Shown here one piece after another: positions 10,623 to 23,099 of a DNA stretch of 64,000 nucleotides. The notes under the pieces are model-generated. The model was given only the letters and a program-made list of their open reading frames with translations. It did no database searches and was not told the DNA's origin. How positions within the stretch are numbered: position 1 is the first letter of the stretch; every line of letters begins with the position of its first letter. The position numbers and the translations under genes were made by a program. Source of the DNA: Multifurca ochricompacta (Eukaryota; Basidiomycota; Agaricomycetes; Russulales; Russulaceae); contig WTXG01000012.1 of assembly GCA_022496185.1 (NCBI GenBank), positions 1 through 64,000 of the forward strand. The letters are read 5' to 3'.

Positions 10623-12800
10623 GAGTCGATCTCCATCTTTCCACCACAGGCCATTAATTTCCTTTAAGTTATGTGCATCGGCCCATGATCAGCAGAGTTC
10701 TTGGTTCATATTCTGCGAGACTTGTGCCCATAAATCCATGTCATAGAGGCTGACCACCGCAGTTTGTGCGAACACTTCTTCTGGAAGGACCACAATGTTA
10801 TTATTGTCGTCCTCTCCGGTATGCATGTCTGGTCTGCGTGACAATGCATCTGCTCGTGCATTATGGCTTCCTGCAATGTGTTTCAGGGTAAAATTGTATT
10901 CTTCGAGCTCTAAAACCTCTCGTGTGACTCATCAACTGATTTTGTGAGGTTCCTTCCAATACAGCAGGTTGGAATGGTCCGTGTGGATAACAGTTTTGTG
11001 AGAGGCGCCAGCCAGATAAGGTCGCCAGTGATGTAGGGCTTTGACAATGGCAAGCAACTCTCTATCCCAGATGTCGTAATTTCGTTCAGCTGGAGAGAAG
11101 GTTTCAGAATAGTACGCTACTGGGTGCAGGATTTGTGTGTCGTCGCGTTGATACAGCACGGCTCCATTTGCAAAGTGGGAGGCATCTACCTCTAGCTCAA
11201 AGGGTTGGTTTAGATCCGGTTGAATGAGTACCAGTTCTGCTCCTATGATGCCTCTAATCCGTTCAAATGCTTCCTGTTGGGGTGTATCCCAATGCCATGG
11301 CATGTCCTTTTTCAGGAGGTCGTTCAGCAGACGAGCGATTCCCAAGAATCCTTTGACAAAGTGCCGATAGAAGTTACAGAACCCAATAAAAGATCTGACA
11401 TCTTTAATGCTCATGGGTGTCAGCCATTCCCTAATTCCCTGCACTTTGACTGGGTCCATGCGTATGTGTCCTCCCTCGAGTATGACTCCTAGGTATTCGA
11501 CGCTCTTCTGTTCAAAGGAGCACTTTGCCAGCTTTAAGTAAAGATCATGGTTGTGTAGAATATCCAAGACCTGATGGACGCAGGCTCGATGATGAGGGAG
11601 ATCGTCTTTGGTAGCAACCAAGATATCATCCATGTAGACAACCACTTCTCCGGTCAGTATGAGCTCTCGGAATATGTGGTTCATCATCACTTGGAATGTT
11701 GCCAGCGAGTTGGTCAACCCAAAGAACATGACATTAGGTTCAAAAAGCCCTTGGTTAGTCTTGAATGTGGCTTTCCCCTGATCTCCTTCACGAATACGTA
11801 TATTGTTGTATCCCCAACGAATGTCCATTTTGGAGAATAACGCCTTGTCTCTCATTGTATCGATGAGTTCTGGTATGAGTGGAAGAGGATAGGTATTTCA
11901 GACTGTATAGGCATTGATTCTCCGGTAATCCTGCACTGGACGTAGTTTGCCATCTTTCTTCTTAATGAAGAAGAAGGGTGACGCATAGGGTGATTTTGAC
12001 AGACGAATGTAACCTTTAGCAAGATGTTCTTCCAGAAAGGTGGTCAATGCCTCCTGTTCTTTTTGTGACAGTGGATAAATTTTACAGTCGATAGCAGGAG
12101 GGGTATCTGGCATGAAATCGATGGCGTGGTCCCAAGGTCGTGAAGGTGGAAATTGTTGAGATTCCTCTTCAGAGAATACCTTGTAGTGACGTTGGTACTC
12201 TTTGGGGACGGTGTTTTCAAAGGTCTTGGCCTCCTGCCCTTCCATTGCTTTTTGTGCCAATTCAGAGGCCTTTGTCGTATAGCAATATACTTGATCACTA
12301 GACTCTAGATCATCCCATGTAGCTCGTTCTCCCATAACAATGGCTCGGATGGCAGGGTGTTGCACCGCATAGTCATATCCCAGGGATGTAACAATGACAG
12401 GGTAGAATTCTTTGCTCATGGTTGCATCCGTCCAGTTTATCTTTGGCTCAAAGGCCGCAAGCCAGGGATATCCCAGGATAAGGTCTTTGGTACCAAGATC
12501 AGTGATGAGGAAGCGAATTGTCTTTGTGTCTTCCCTGACCTGTATACTTAGGTCGGTGTAATGTGTGATTCTCCCGGCTTTGTTGGCTGTCCCATCGATG
12601 TTCCAAATGTTTTTTTCTTGAGGGAGCATAAGTGTCCCTAATCCCAGGACTTTTACGAGTCGCTGGCTGATGAAGTTATTGGTGGCTCCAGAGTCCACCA
12701 GTACGTCTCGGTTGGCCGTCTTCTGTGTAGTTTCAAAATGTACTGGTATTTTCAATGATTTGAATCAACTAGTGTACACAGAAGTTACATGTAATGCTCT
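10623..12800 (-). pseudogene. Element A4: pol (protease, RT, RNase H), minus strand
   Basis: Reading leftwards: the retroviral-type protease (VDSGATNNF), the pre-RT region, reverse transcriptase (ASPFFFIKKKDGKLRPVQDY; catalytic YMDDILVAT), RNase H (EVDASHFANGAVL; WDRELLAIVKAL; HTDHSNLLYW), ending at the WWK(D/M)GD region where A3 inserted at 10,622. A stop codon near 11,898 lies between INAYTV and NTYPLPL, and others occur near 10,930. Integrase, chromodomain and ORF3 of this copy should lie left of the window, beyond A3. Confidence 0.88.
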
Positions 12801-12826
12801 TGCCCAGGCCGATGGGGTTGAGCCAG

Positions 12827-15100
12827 TCAAAAATCCTTTTTGGCAAACACCTTTTCCACTAGAATGGCGCGCACTTCCTCACTTTCCTTCATCATATTTG
12901 CCCATATATCGTGGGCCTTTTCTTCCTTGGTGCATTTGTCAACGGTGGTTGGGTTATTGGAAGCAGGGGCTGGGTAGTAGTGGCCTCGGCTACGTGTGCC
13001 CCCTTCTTTGGGCAATCTCAGGACATGTGTCCTTGGGCTCTGCAGCGGAAACATCTCCCTTCCTTCATCAGGGTCTGCTGCTCGTCTTCTGTGAGTGTGG
13101 CACGGACATGGGTTCTATCCGCCGAAGTGTCCATGGCGTTTGGATCCTGTGTTGGGGCGTGTCCTGGCGATTTTACTCCAAAAGCTGCTTTCCACTGGTC
13201 TCTCGTTTTCCCTTTCTTTGTGTCAACCCTGAACCTTGTCTGAATGTCACAGCCAGGTCTCTGCTGTGTCAGTCATCATTTTCAAGCTGCAGGTCCTCAA
13301 GATGTGGAGTTGGTGCAAGATTCAAGGTTAGACTATCAAGACAAGTCAAGTCAAGGTCTCAAGGCGAGCCCCAGCGAGCTGCGGTCAAGATTCAAAGGCC
13401 CACAAGATACAAGAGGGGCACGCTTCAATTCAAGGTGTCAATGCAAACCACAAGGGTCACGTTCAAGGTTCAAGGCCCACACAAAGCAAGAGGGGCATGT
13501 GCAAGAAGTGAGTTGAGGCAGTGGCAATACACCCTGCTGAGGATCTGGGATGAAGGCTTCCCAAGTTGCAGCTTGGGAAGTTCAAGAGGATTCTGATAAA
13601 GACAAGTTGACCTGTATTGGATACAAGAGAACAGACTTAAAGTCTGTCTCTCCAGTATGTACTGCTTAAATACAAGTACTCTAGTGTCTTTGTAAGTAAA
13701 GTAGAAGTTTCAATATAGTAATGTGAATGTCCATGTGAATCTCCAGTGGAGATTGAGACAGGAAATGTAAGTGGTGTTGCACCCACTCCAAAAGTAAATG
13801 AGTACCAGTCCAAGTCAGTCTAAGTCCGAAAATCAGATCAGATAAGAAAAGATCATCAACTCCAGTCACATGACTTGGAGTGAGAAGTCCAAATGTTGAG
13901 ATGAAAGTCGAACGCACGTGGGTCGAAAAACCGTCACAAAAGTCACATGCTCGTCACACGCGCGTCACAAACCATTACATTGACAAAAAGTGTCACACTG
14001 AAAGTTGAGGTAATCTTGTTGCTGCCAACATGCAGCATCTACCCAGTCGTCCCAAGTGTGTGGGTGGTGGAACTGGATTATGTTCTTTACCAGGGGGTTG
14101 GGGAGTCCCTGCGAGAAGAGATCTAATGTGGCCTCTTCATCTGTATCGTACCCGGCTCGGTTGGCCAGGCTGCGGAATTTGGCAATGTATGCATCCAAAT
14201 CCCCTCTTTCCATTTTTAGTGTTTTTAATTCCCTTGCAGCCTTCTGCTTAGCCTGTCCGTCTGTAAAGGCGTCTTTGAATCGCTGGGCGACTGTTTCCCA
14301 AAGTCCAGGGCTTGTGGTTCGTTGTCCAGACGCTACTTGCTCATTCAGCCACTCCAACTGCTCCATCGTCCAATCATCCACAGCCTCCCCTCTAATGAGT
14401 GACAAGAAAAGGTTGGCTCTTTGAAACGGGTTGACCATTTGTGGGACATCATGGTTGAAGTTCTGGAAGGTAGTAAATTCCAGAATGAACTTCTTGCTCT
14501 GGGAGCGATCTCCCGTGAACGTCTGGGGCATCACTCCTGAGAGTTGTCCCGATGGTGGTGGAATATTTGGGATAGTTGTGGTAGGAGGGGGTGGCGGGTT
14601 TGGGGTAGGGTCAGGGAGTTGTGCAGCAATTGTGGACATGGTGACGGGGTGGATGGTGTCGGTGGATCATGTAGATATCTGGGGAGTTGCTAATGCAGGG
14701 GCTCTGATTGTAGCAATCTCCGGTGCAACCTGGGTAGCAATAGCTAATACTGGTGCGTCGTCATTCTGGTCTGGTTCTATATACTCTTCTTCAGAGTCGG
14801 TAGCAATGGCCGGGGGGTTCTCCCTCCACGGTCCTAATCCAAATTCCAATGGAGCAGGTCCTGTAGTGACCCAAGAGTGTCATTGGTCTGAGTATCAGAT
14901 ACGATACCAAACTCTTTTCTTGTCATCGTATTCTACCGGTTGGTATCTTCCGTCATGATAGACGTAGTATCCAAACTCGGATTCAAAGTCTTTCCAGATG
15001 GCAGAGCCAAGTGTCTGTTGTGAAAGATTATTCTCGTCTCTGCATTCGATGAGCTCTTCTTTAAACAAGGTCTGACTTCAGCTGGAAGAAGCCACGTTGG
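12827..15100 (-). pseudogene. Element A4: gag, minus strand, split by a solo LTR
   Basis: The segment 13,998-15,100 encodes a leader region with DSEEEYIEPDQ, then MSTIAAQLPDPTP and the Retrotrans_gag core (FTGDRSQSKKFILEFTTFQN; ERGDLDAYIAKFRSLANRAG; GLPNPLVKNIIQFHHPH). The family D LTR at 13,245-13,997 interrupts it. The C-terminal part (12,827-13,244) holds a decayed zinc-knuckle region and ends FAKKDF-stop in the overlap with pol. Nucleotides near the gag stop keep the GGATTTTTG sequence seen in element A. Confidence 0.87.
13245..13997. mobile_element. Solo LTR, family D, inside A4 gag
   Basis: A 753-bp unit begins TGTCACAGCC and ends AGTGTCACA, with the 5-bp duplication CTGAA at 13,240-13,244 and 13,998-14,002. 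It has no coding capacity. A second, truncated copy lies at 23,176-23,483. The orientation is uncertain: I see only a weak TATA-like stretch (TTAAATAC near 13,665, plus strand). Confidence 0.88.
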
Positions 15101-15117
15101 GAGGAGACTTGACTTGA

Positions 15118-15704
15118 TGTTACGTCCGGTGCGGGACGTTCCACACGACTTGTGTGACAGCGTTCGTTTGTGATCAGGTAAGAGACCAATAAGGCCCCTT
15201 TGAGTGGTGTATGAGAAGTCAAAGTCAAAGAGGCTGTTCTCTAAGACAATGTTAAGCGGAAAGTACCAGAAGTACTGAGATGATCAAGTCAAAGCTTTCA
15301 AAGGAGAGTCCAGAAGACAAACACCAATGTATTCAATAAGTCGAGTCTGAGGTCTACAATGTAGTTACAGCGGACTTATATACGTAATCGAATGAGCGTC
15401 TAAAGATAAGACATCGGAGTCATGTGGGCCCAAATATACGAAAGCGGAGGGCGTAGAGCCTAGCTTTTGATAGGGAATTAAGTAAGTGTCTGGTCTTAGA
15501 GATAAGGAGATAAGAGATAAAGGAGGGCATAAGCAAGTATAAACAACACGTCAACATATACAGATGGTGGTCACGGGGAAGGAAGTAAGGCACGTGAGGG
15601 ATCCCAGGATGGGGACATGATCAGGAAGTGGAGGGTGGGTGGAAGGGAAGGGTCTGTGTTGGGGATGGTAAAGAAAAGTGGGGGGCTGGGCCCTGGTCGT
15701 AACA
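15118..15704 (-). repeat. Element A4: 5' LTR (minus orientation)
   Basis: This is the reverse complement of the family A LTR, 587 bp, from TGTTACGTCC (its 3' end) to GGTCGTAACA (its 5' start). Next to it, inside the element, lies the predicted self-primer site. The outer side touches the leader of copia copy C1 about 30 bp before the C1 gag start, which suggests A4 inserted into C1. Confidence 0.87.
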
Positions 15705-15733
15705 AGGATCAAATCTTTTTCAAATCATCTCAA

Positions 15734-16850
15734 ATGTCTTCCATCATCTTTCCCCCTACTTTCAAGTTCGATAAGCTTGATGGCTCCAACTGGCAGCAGT
15801 GGTCAGTGTCCTTCACTGCCTTGCTGAGGATAAATGGGATGAAGAGGCACATCACGCATGATGCCCCTGAATTCCTCAATCCTCCAAAGCCAGAGGATGG
15901 AGAAAAGGATGACAAGTACGCCAAGCACTTTGCACTTTGGTCAGAGCCAATGTACCTAGAGTGGAACAGAGTGGAGGAAGTCCTCATGGGAGTTCTGGTG
16001 ATGGTAGTATCATCAGAAACATACTCCCAGATTGCCTCTGACAGAACGTATCCAACTGTCAATGCCAAGTATGAGCGTTTGGAATTGCTCTATGGCTCAG
16101 TAGGTAGCATGGCCACCTACAACTTGTGGTGTTCTGTGTCCTCCTTCCGCTTGGAGGAGGGCAAACAATTCAGACCCCAGTTGCAGCATGTGTTGGATGT
16201 GAGGAGTACTCTTAAAGAGAATGGGATGGAGATCTCTGATCTCCAGATGAGCTTTATATTGCTCCAATCCCTGCCTCCATCCTACAGTGCCATCGCTGGC
16301 TCAATCCTGGCGTCAGGTCCCCCTGACCGCCTTTCCCCTCAGGACCTTGTACAAAGGTTCCTAAATGAGGAAAGCTGACTTGCCGGCCCTGCAGGAAGTG
16401 GTGTTGGGGCTGCCCTTAATAAGGCAGCCCATGTCAACAAAAATAAAAACAAAAAACAAACAAATTTCATGCCACAACCTGCAGGTGCATCATCGTCCAA
16501 TGATGTCACCTGCTTCTATTGCCAGAAGCCGGGCCACAAGGCAAATGAATGTCGGCAAAGGAAACAGGACAGAGCCAATGCTGATGCAGGCAAAAAGGGC
16601 AACAAGAGGAAGGGGCAAGGCCCCAGTGTACAAACAAACTCCACACAAGTAGCTACCGTAGTTAATGGTAGTGGCAGAATACAGGAGGTGCATGAGACAC
16701 CTCGCATTTCACTTTATATGATGACTGAGCATACGCAAGAAGTCGATGATGGCAGCAATCCTTGGATGATGGACAGTGGAGCCACCACTCACTTTACACC
16801 ATACTTAGATGACTTCTCTGAGTATTTCCACATAAGGGACATCAGGTGAC
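15734..16850 (+). pseudogene. Copia element C1: gag, zinc knuckle and protease
   Basis: The frame starts MSSIIFPPTFKFDKLDGSNW, typical of copia gag (UBN2-like). A TGA at 16,376 interrupts it, but the frame stays open after it (probable CGA origin). It then gives the knuckle CFYCQKPGHKANEC (about 16,511-16,552) and the protease motif MMDSGATTHF (about 16,770). A frame change near 16,840 moves the rest into the next frame. Typical copia elements encode this as one polyprotein with integrase before reverse transcriptase, as here. Confidence 0.88.
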
Positions 16851-18417
16851 AATTGGTGATGGATCCATAGTCCAAGTCGAAGGAACAGGCAAAGTCATTC
16901 TCCAAACTTGTAATAACTATGAGTTAGAGTTGAATAATGTCTTTTATATGCCTGGCAGTGAAAGAATACTGTCCACAAGCTGCATCACCAACAAAGGCAG
17001 CTCAGTGGAATTTACTCCATCTGAGGTCAAAATAAAGTACAATAATGCAATTATAGCGGAAGGTGTCAAGGCTATGGGACTCTATTGGGTTTTTGGGAAA
17101 ACAATGCAGAACTTATACACTGCTTCCCACAAATCTGCATCAAGTAGCCTTGAAACCTGGCATTTGCGCATGGGTCATATGTCTAAAGAGGCCCTCAAAA
17201 GATATGCTCCTAAGGCTGTAAAAGGCCTTAGCATTGATAATAGCCAAGTGGAAGACAAGCCATGTTATGGCTGTGAAATGGGAAAATCACACTGTCTTCC
17301 ATTCCCTCCCTCTCAAAAGAGAGCTTCAGCACCCTTGGAGGTCATTCATAGTGACTTAGTTGGTCCTTTGCAATGTACCTCAATTCAAGGAAACCTATAC
17401 TTCGCCACTTTCATAGATGACTTTAGCAGAACAGCTGTAGTTGTTGCTATGAAAGCAAAAAGTGATTTTACATTGGTCTTCTGTAACATTAAGGCATTCT
17501 TGGAAAATAAAACAGACAAGAAAATAAAGACCTTACACACAGACCGAGGTGGCGAATTTGTAAATAGGGAGCTGAAGTCCATACTTGAGCAGGCTGGCAT
17601 AGAGCATAAATTGACGATGCCATATTCCCCACAACAGAATGGAAGGGCTGAAAGGTTCAACAGAACCATCATGGAAAAGGCAACCAGCATGCTGCATTAT
17701 GCTGGTCTTTCCCTTGGTTTCTGGGAATGTGCAGTGCGAACAGCCTGTCACATATATAATAGAATGCCTATCTGCTCTAATAAGTGGAGGACACTGCTTG
17801 AGCTTCTGGATGGGGACATTCCAGATGTCTCCTATTTTAAAATATTTGGCTGCTTAGCCTATTATACTGTCCCAGAGGACAAAAGACATAAACTGGACCA
17901 CAAAGCCAGGGAGACAGTCTTTGTTGGGTATGCACCCCACTCTAAAGGATACCTCCTTTGGGATATGCATACTCGATCCTTTGTATTGTCAAGAGATGTA
18001 ACATTTGATGAAGGGTCCTTCCCATCCAACCTTGCAAAGGACAGCAAGGGAAAACAAAAGGAAAAAGTTACGCCTTTTGTACTAGAAAGTGAGAGGCCTG
18101 TCCAGCCTCAACCAGCAATAGCCACAGTTCCTCAGGTTCCTGAAGACAAGGAAACCGAGGTTGAGGAACAGGAGGTAGTGGAACCTCCTCAAATAAATCC
18201 TGAGCCTACCACACCCGAAAGAGAAGACACACATGATGTCACTATCTATCAGACACCTCCATCCCAAATCTGGAACCATCAGAACTCCCCGAAAGAACCC
18301 GTGCCAAAAGACAGTCTAAGAAAAAGAATGTTGGCAGACTTCCCCAGCCAGTATTTACCAGGGAAAGTCCATGTTCTCAGCAACGTGACAGGGCAGTGCA
18401 GGAAGATTAGATCTTGA
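16846..18417 (+). pseudogene. Copia element C1: GAG-pre-integrase and integrase
   Basis: The protein continues the protease region (VTIGDGSIVQVEGTGKV), then the pre-integrase zinc motif (ETWHLRMGHMS...CYGCEMGK) and the integrase core with HSDLVGPL, LHTDRGGEFVN and the Glu in YSPQQNGRAERFNRT. A Pro/Glu-rich linker follows, then a stop at 18,415. Its position before reverse transcriptase identifies Ty1/copia rather than Ty3/gypsy. Confidence 0.9.
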
Positions 18418-18445
18418 TACTGCCCATCCCAAACGTTCACGACAC

Positions 18446-20690
18446 ATGAATCCTCGATTTTATACTGAGGATAATGCTGAGTTCATGCAAGGTTCTTCCA
18501 GACTTGGGCACATGGAGTTGCTAAATGCCACAGGAGTCTCTTACAGAAACCCCCTGACTTTTCAGGAGGCAATGCAGTCTGACAATGCCAATGATGGCTT
18601 GAGGCATGTAAATATGAAATTGATGCCTTAGATAAACTTAATGTGTGGTGCCTTGAGGATCTTCCAAAAGGAAGAAAGGCAGTCAAATCAAAATGGGTTT
18701 TTAAGCTGAAACCAGATGGATGGTTTCATGCTAGGCTCGTGGCAAAAGGCTTCACCCAAATAGAAGGGGTGGACTTTGATGAAACATTTTCCCCAGTTGC
18801 CAGATTTGAATCTCTTAGATTGTTACTAGCACTAGCTACGCTAGAGGATTGGGAAATCCACCAGATGGATGTCAAATCGGCATTCCTACATGGCGATCTG
18901 GATGAGGAAATATATATGGAGCAACCAGTTGGTTTCGTCATTGCTGGTCAAGAGTCCAAAGTTTGCAGGCTACAAAAAGCATTATATGGCCTCAAACAAG
19001 CCTCCCGAGCATGGAATCTACAATTCCATGCAGTTCTTAATGAACTGGGCTTCACTTGGACGTACTCTGATGCAGGAGTATACATGTTTCATCAAAAGGA
19101 GGAGGATGATTCACTTTATGTCATTCTCTATGTAGATGACATTACTATACTTGCGTCTTCCAATGATAAGATAACGTGGCTGAAGTCAGCTCTATCTAAT
19201 CGATATGAGATGACTGACTTGGGAGAAATCCAGTCATACCTTGGAGTTAACATCACCAGGGATCGTCCTAACAAGACACTGGAGATTGATCAAGCAGCCT
19301 ATGTTTTATCTATTATTGAGAAGTTTGGAATGAGGGACTCCAACCGAGTATATACTCCTCTCCCTCTGGTGCTGATGTTCATCTGGTCAAGTTTGATGGC
19401 CAGGCATCTACTTCAGAAATAAAGAAGTACCAACAGTTGATGGGGTCTCTGCTATGGGTGCAGATTGGAAGCAGACCTGACATCAGTTTTGCTGTGGCGC
19501 GCCTTAGTCAATATGCTTCCAACCCCTCTCAAGATCATATGCGACTTGCAAAATATGTCTTAAAGTATCTTAATAGTACAAAAGACTGCAAGTTACGCTA
19601 TTCTGGAGGGAATGGGGAGAGTGGCCTTCATGGCTTTGCAGATTCCTCATGGGGAGATCAAGAGGACTGCCGCTCTACCTCAGGCTATGTGTTTTTCTTG
19701 GCAAATGGTGCCATTTCATGGTGTTCCAGAAAGCAGAAAACAGTAGCACAGTCCACCACTGAAGCCGAATATATGAGCCTCTCTGAGGCTGCAAATCAGG
19801 CAGTGTGGTATAGGACTTTCATGGAGGAATTAGGGTATGAGGTATCCTCCCCTATACTACTCCACTGTGACAATAAGGGTGCCGTGGATTTGGCATTAAA
19901 CCCGGTCACAGGAAGGCAGTCAAAGCATATTCCCATCAAGTACCATGCCATTAGGGGGTACATTGAATCGCACATAATTGAGTTAGTGCGTACCCCCACA
20001 GGTGAGATGCTGGCAGATGGCTTCACTAAGTCTCTACCAAGAGTGTTACATCCAGTGCGGGATGTTCCACACGACTTGTGTGACAGCGTGACTTCGCAGG
20101 TTCAGGTAAGAAACCAATAGGGTTTCTTGGAGTCAAAATGGGATGAGTCAAAGTCAGCAGGGCTGTACCCGATGACAATGGTGAGTGGAGAAGTACCGAA
20201 AGTACTGAGACAGACAAGTCAAGGCTTTCAAGGGAGATGTCCAGAAGACAAGCACCGATGGATTCAATAAGTCGAGTCTGAGGTCTACAATGTAGCTACA
20301 GCAGACTTATATACGTAATCAAGTGGGCGTCTAAAGATAAGATAGCACGGAGTCATGTGGGCCCAAATATGCTAAAGCGAAGGGCATAGAGCCTGGCTTC
20401 TGATAGGGTATTAAGTAAGTGTCTGAATGTAAAGATAAGAAGATAAGAAGATAAGAGATAAAGGTCAAACACAGGCATACAGTACGTCAACAAGTCCAAA
20501 ACAAGTCACGGGGATGGGAGTAAGGCACGTGATGGGTCCAGGATGGGGATGTGATCATGAAGTGTAGGGTAGGTGGTTTGGAGGGGTCATCGTTGGGAAG
20601 GGTAAAGAAAACGGGGTTACTCGGCAGAGGTTGTAACAAAGAGCATCGTTTGAAACTATGGTTAATGGACTTGGGCTTATACTGGAATGA
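18446..20690 (+). pseudogene. Copia element C1: reverse transcriptase and RNase H, split by a solo LTR
   Basis: The frame from 18,643 gives reverse transcriptase (KSKWVFKLKPDG; LVAKGFTQIEGVDFDETFSP; catalytic YVDDITIL near 19,130). A frame change near 19,400 leads to RNase H (SAE-type TTEAEYMSLSEAANQ; LLHCDNKGAVDLA; ADGFTKSLPR). At 20,044 a family A solo LTR interrupts the last codons. After it the frame resumes at 20,644 and ends GLGLILE-stop at 20,690. The 3' LTR of C1 starts at 20,985. Confidence 0.88.
20044..20638 (-). mobile_element. Solo LTR of family A in copia C1 RNase H
   Basis: A 595-bp family A LTR in minus orientation is flanked by AAGAG at 20,039-20,043 and 20,639-20,643. The paralogous copia fragment at 23,984-24,345 reads uninterrupted through the same site (CTACCAAGAGCATCG), which gives the empty site. 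Confidence 0.93.
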
Positions 20691-20984
20691 GAGAGCTGGA
20701 AACTGGAGACTTTGAATACCAGTCTCACTTTCCCACCATGCCATTAAAGAGCACGTTCTCGACCTCGAGAGTGACGCAAGTGGTGTGTATGAAGTAGACA
20801 TTCAAAGATGTCAAGCGTTCAGCTTGCATAAGTGAATCTACAACTCGTATGCAAAACTCACAACCCGCACTTGAGAGTTAGAGAAGTTGGATCTCTGGCT
20901 GGCGATATGCTCATTTAATTGTGAATGACAGTGTGCTCATTCAACTCATTTCCATCCATGACCAGATGCCTTCAGCATGGAGGA

Positions 20985-21486
20985 TGTTGAACACAGAAGA
21001 TGTTCGGTGATGCTTCAGGCATCAGGTGATTAGATTAGCTACTTTGTAGATTAGATTAGATACCGGAGTCTCAGACTTTTTACATTATCATTATTACTTT
21101 CTTTCTCACATTCCACAGTAGCTGACTGATGCACCATGTAACATGTGATTTCTGTAGTGGCCAATGGCCTTTATCTCTCTTGTTTATTGTTTGGACTTTG
21201 TCCGGCACTTGTGGACTTATTCCCAGTGCACAGACCATCCCTTGAAGAGTATATAAGGGTGTCTGTTTCGTCCTCTACACTTCAGAGTTTTCTTCACCTC
21301 TGAAGTGTAAGTCCTTTCTACATTACTTCCTACTTATACCTTTGACTAACTGCTCTCTGTAGCTAACTTGTTCTTTAGGTCAGTAGTATAGTAATAGAGT
21401 TTTCTTCACCTCTGAAGTCTAACTTGTTCTTTAGCATAACCTGCTAACATCCAGAGTCAGTATGCTGCACACATGCCTGTTCTACA
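20985..21486 (+). repeat. Copia element C1: 3' LTR
   Basis: A 502-bp repeat runs from TGTTGAACACAG to CTGTTCTACA. It matches the LTRs at 24,618-25,118 (+) and 23,484-23,983 (-). It holds a TATA box (GAGTATATAAGG near 21,248) and, just downstream, an inverted repeat of TACACTTCAGAG with CTCTGAAGTGTA. After it comes an unrelated coding remnant, so C1 inserted there; the right half of its duplication would be CTATC. Confidence 0.85.
21275..21312 (+). promoter_or_regulatory. Hairpin downstream of the copia LTR TATA box
   Basis: TACACTTCAGAG and CTCTGAAGTGTA form a 12-bp perfect stem around a loop of about 10 nt. It starts about 25-30 bp after TATATAAGG, so it would sit at the very 5' end of the RNA. 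The same hairpin is visible in the LTRs near 24,909 and, reversed, near 23,665 and 40,985. Confidence 0.55.
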
Positions 21487-23099
21487 CTATCCTTTGGATC
21501 AAGCAGCCTCCCCCCCCTACAATTTTCCTGGTGCCCAGCACACCATTAACTTCACTGCCTTGGTAGAGGCAGCTGCCACAGCATCCCCAGCTCCCCCTTC
21601 ATCGGTTTTGCCCCCTCTTGAGCTCCCAGAGCTTCACCCTCTCCCTGTGCCCTCCCCCACCCTCCAATTGCCTCCCCTTGTTCCCCAGGTCTCCTGAACA
21701 CATCCAACACCTTTGGCACCCCCCCCCCCTCATTATATTTGCCTTCCAACCCCTGCCCCACCCCCTCCCACTGCTGTAAATGCCCTCTCCCCTCACCACC
21801 CTGGCCCTGACCATTGGACACCTCCTCCTTCTCTTGTTCATCGTCCTATTTGTATCAACCATCCAACCAACCCTCATCAGTTTCTTATCTACTACTTGCT
21901 TGATGGTCAACAGGAGTCTTGGGTGCCTGCCCAGTTTTCCAGAGAGGTCAGCTTTTTTGACCAATTTCCCTGCTACTTGGATGTGCTTCATGATCAGGCT
22001 AATTACCTCCCTGGGACTCACATTCCTATCTGCTTCCCTCACTTTCATAACATTCCTATTTGTCCTTGGATTGATTGATTCCTTTGTTCCCCTCATTACC
22101 CCACCTCCCACTTTGTAAACCTCAATCTCTGTGCCAAAGTAGGATACTTGGCCCCCAACCCTTGCACCTTCCCCAACAGTCTCTTGGTCTATTCTTGGAA
22201 TGCTTCCATTGCCCACTTGGACTGCACCCTTTCCCCAGAATTGCAAGACATCTTCAGTGGAGCCAGAGCATTACTTCAAGGGTTTGACCTGCTAGACAGA
22301 CACTTCATCTGCCTCTTTGGGACTTTGAGCTTCACTAATCTAGGAGTCTTGGTGGAGGAAAGATACTTTACAGTTTGGGACTTACTCAGAAACTACTTAG
22401 AGCTTGTCTCCTTCATCAACCCTGTCTGCTTACCTACCAATCCTCTTACCCTCCTCCCCATCCAACCTGCAGATGGGTATTTGTCATGAACTGACACCCT
22501 AGAAGAACCCCTGACCCCCTAGAAATCTCTAGACGCTCCCAGAGACCTTGTAGAACCCTCAGAGACGAAGATAACCCTAGATTAAGACCAGAGAAGGGCT
22601 GGTCCAGACCAGGGCCAGACTCCTGCCAAATCGGAGACCTATGGGAAGAGTACTAACAGAACCCCACAATGCCTAAACAGCAGTCCACAAACTGCAGACT
22701 GCGGACTGCGGATTTCTAAGTCCAAAAGTGGGGCTATTCTCATTGGTGGATCAGTAGGGAGTTAAAGCAAAGTTAACCTCCCCTAAAGTGGTGCACAGAC
22801 CAAAGTCCCAGTTGTAATTATGTATATAAACCCTTTGGGAATAGAATGGACAGCTCCAGACTGTCCACTTGTGATCTGGTTCCTGATTACCTAGGAGATT
22901 AGCCCCACCTTGTGGAAGGCTTCTCATCCCTTGCCCTTGAGCTGTTTGCTTCATCTCCCTTGCACTTTCACCCTCACTCTCACCCTTTGCCCACTTCCAA
23001 ATCCCTTCCCCTCGCATACAACCCACTGTCCAGGCAGTTGACAGTGAGTTGTAACAGTATTCCTGCTTTGAAGATATAGATTTTGATAGTAACCTCTAA
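21487..23099 (+). pseudogene. Proline-rich unknown ORF with A-tail, split by a solo LTR
   Basis: One frame is open from the C1 LTR edge to 22,481 apart from TGA codons near 21,695 and 22,076. The N-terminal part is rich in Pro. The C-terminal part has recognisable sequence such as QFLIYYLLDGQQESWVPAQF, SPELQDIFSGARALLQGFD and ERYFTVWDLLRNYLELV. A family E LTR interrupts it; across the insert the frame joins ADGY to SCFEDIDFDSNL and a TAA near 23,097. Downstream are AGTAAATAAACAG and a run of eight A residues (about 23,160-23,168), as in a retroposed transcript or non-LTR element. I do not recognise the protein family. Its 5' end was lost to the C1 insertion. Confidence 0.55.
22482..23056 (+). 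mobile_element. Solo LTR, family E
   Basis: A 575-bp unit begins TGTCATGAAC and ends GTTGTAACA, with the duplication GTATT at 22,477-22,481 and 23,057-23,061. A TATA box (TGTATATAAACCC near 22,820) supports plus orientation. Removing it restores the reading frame of the surrounding ORF. Confidence 0.87.

Noticed and set aside
12670..13596. Plus-strand ORF of 308 codons
   Set aside because: It runs antisense through A4 gag-pol and into a solo LTR; the minus-strand frame carries the family motifs.
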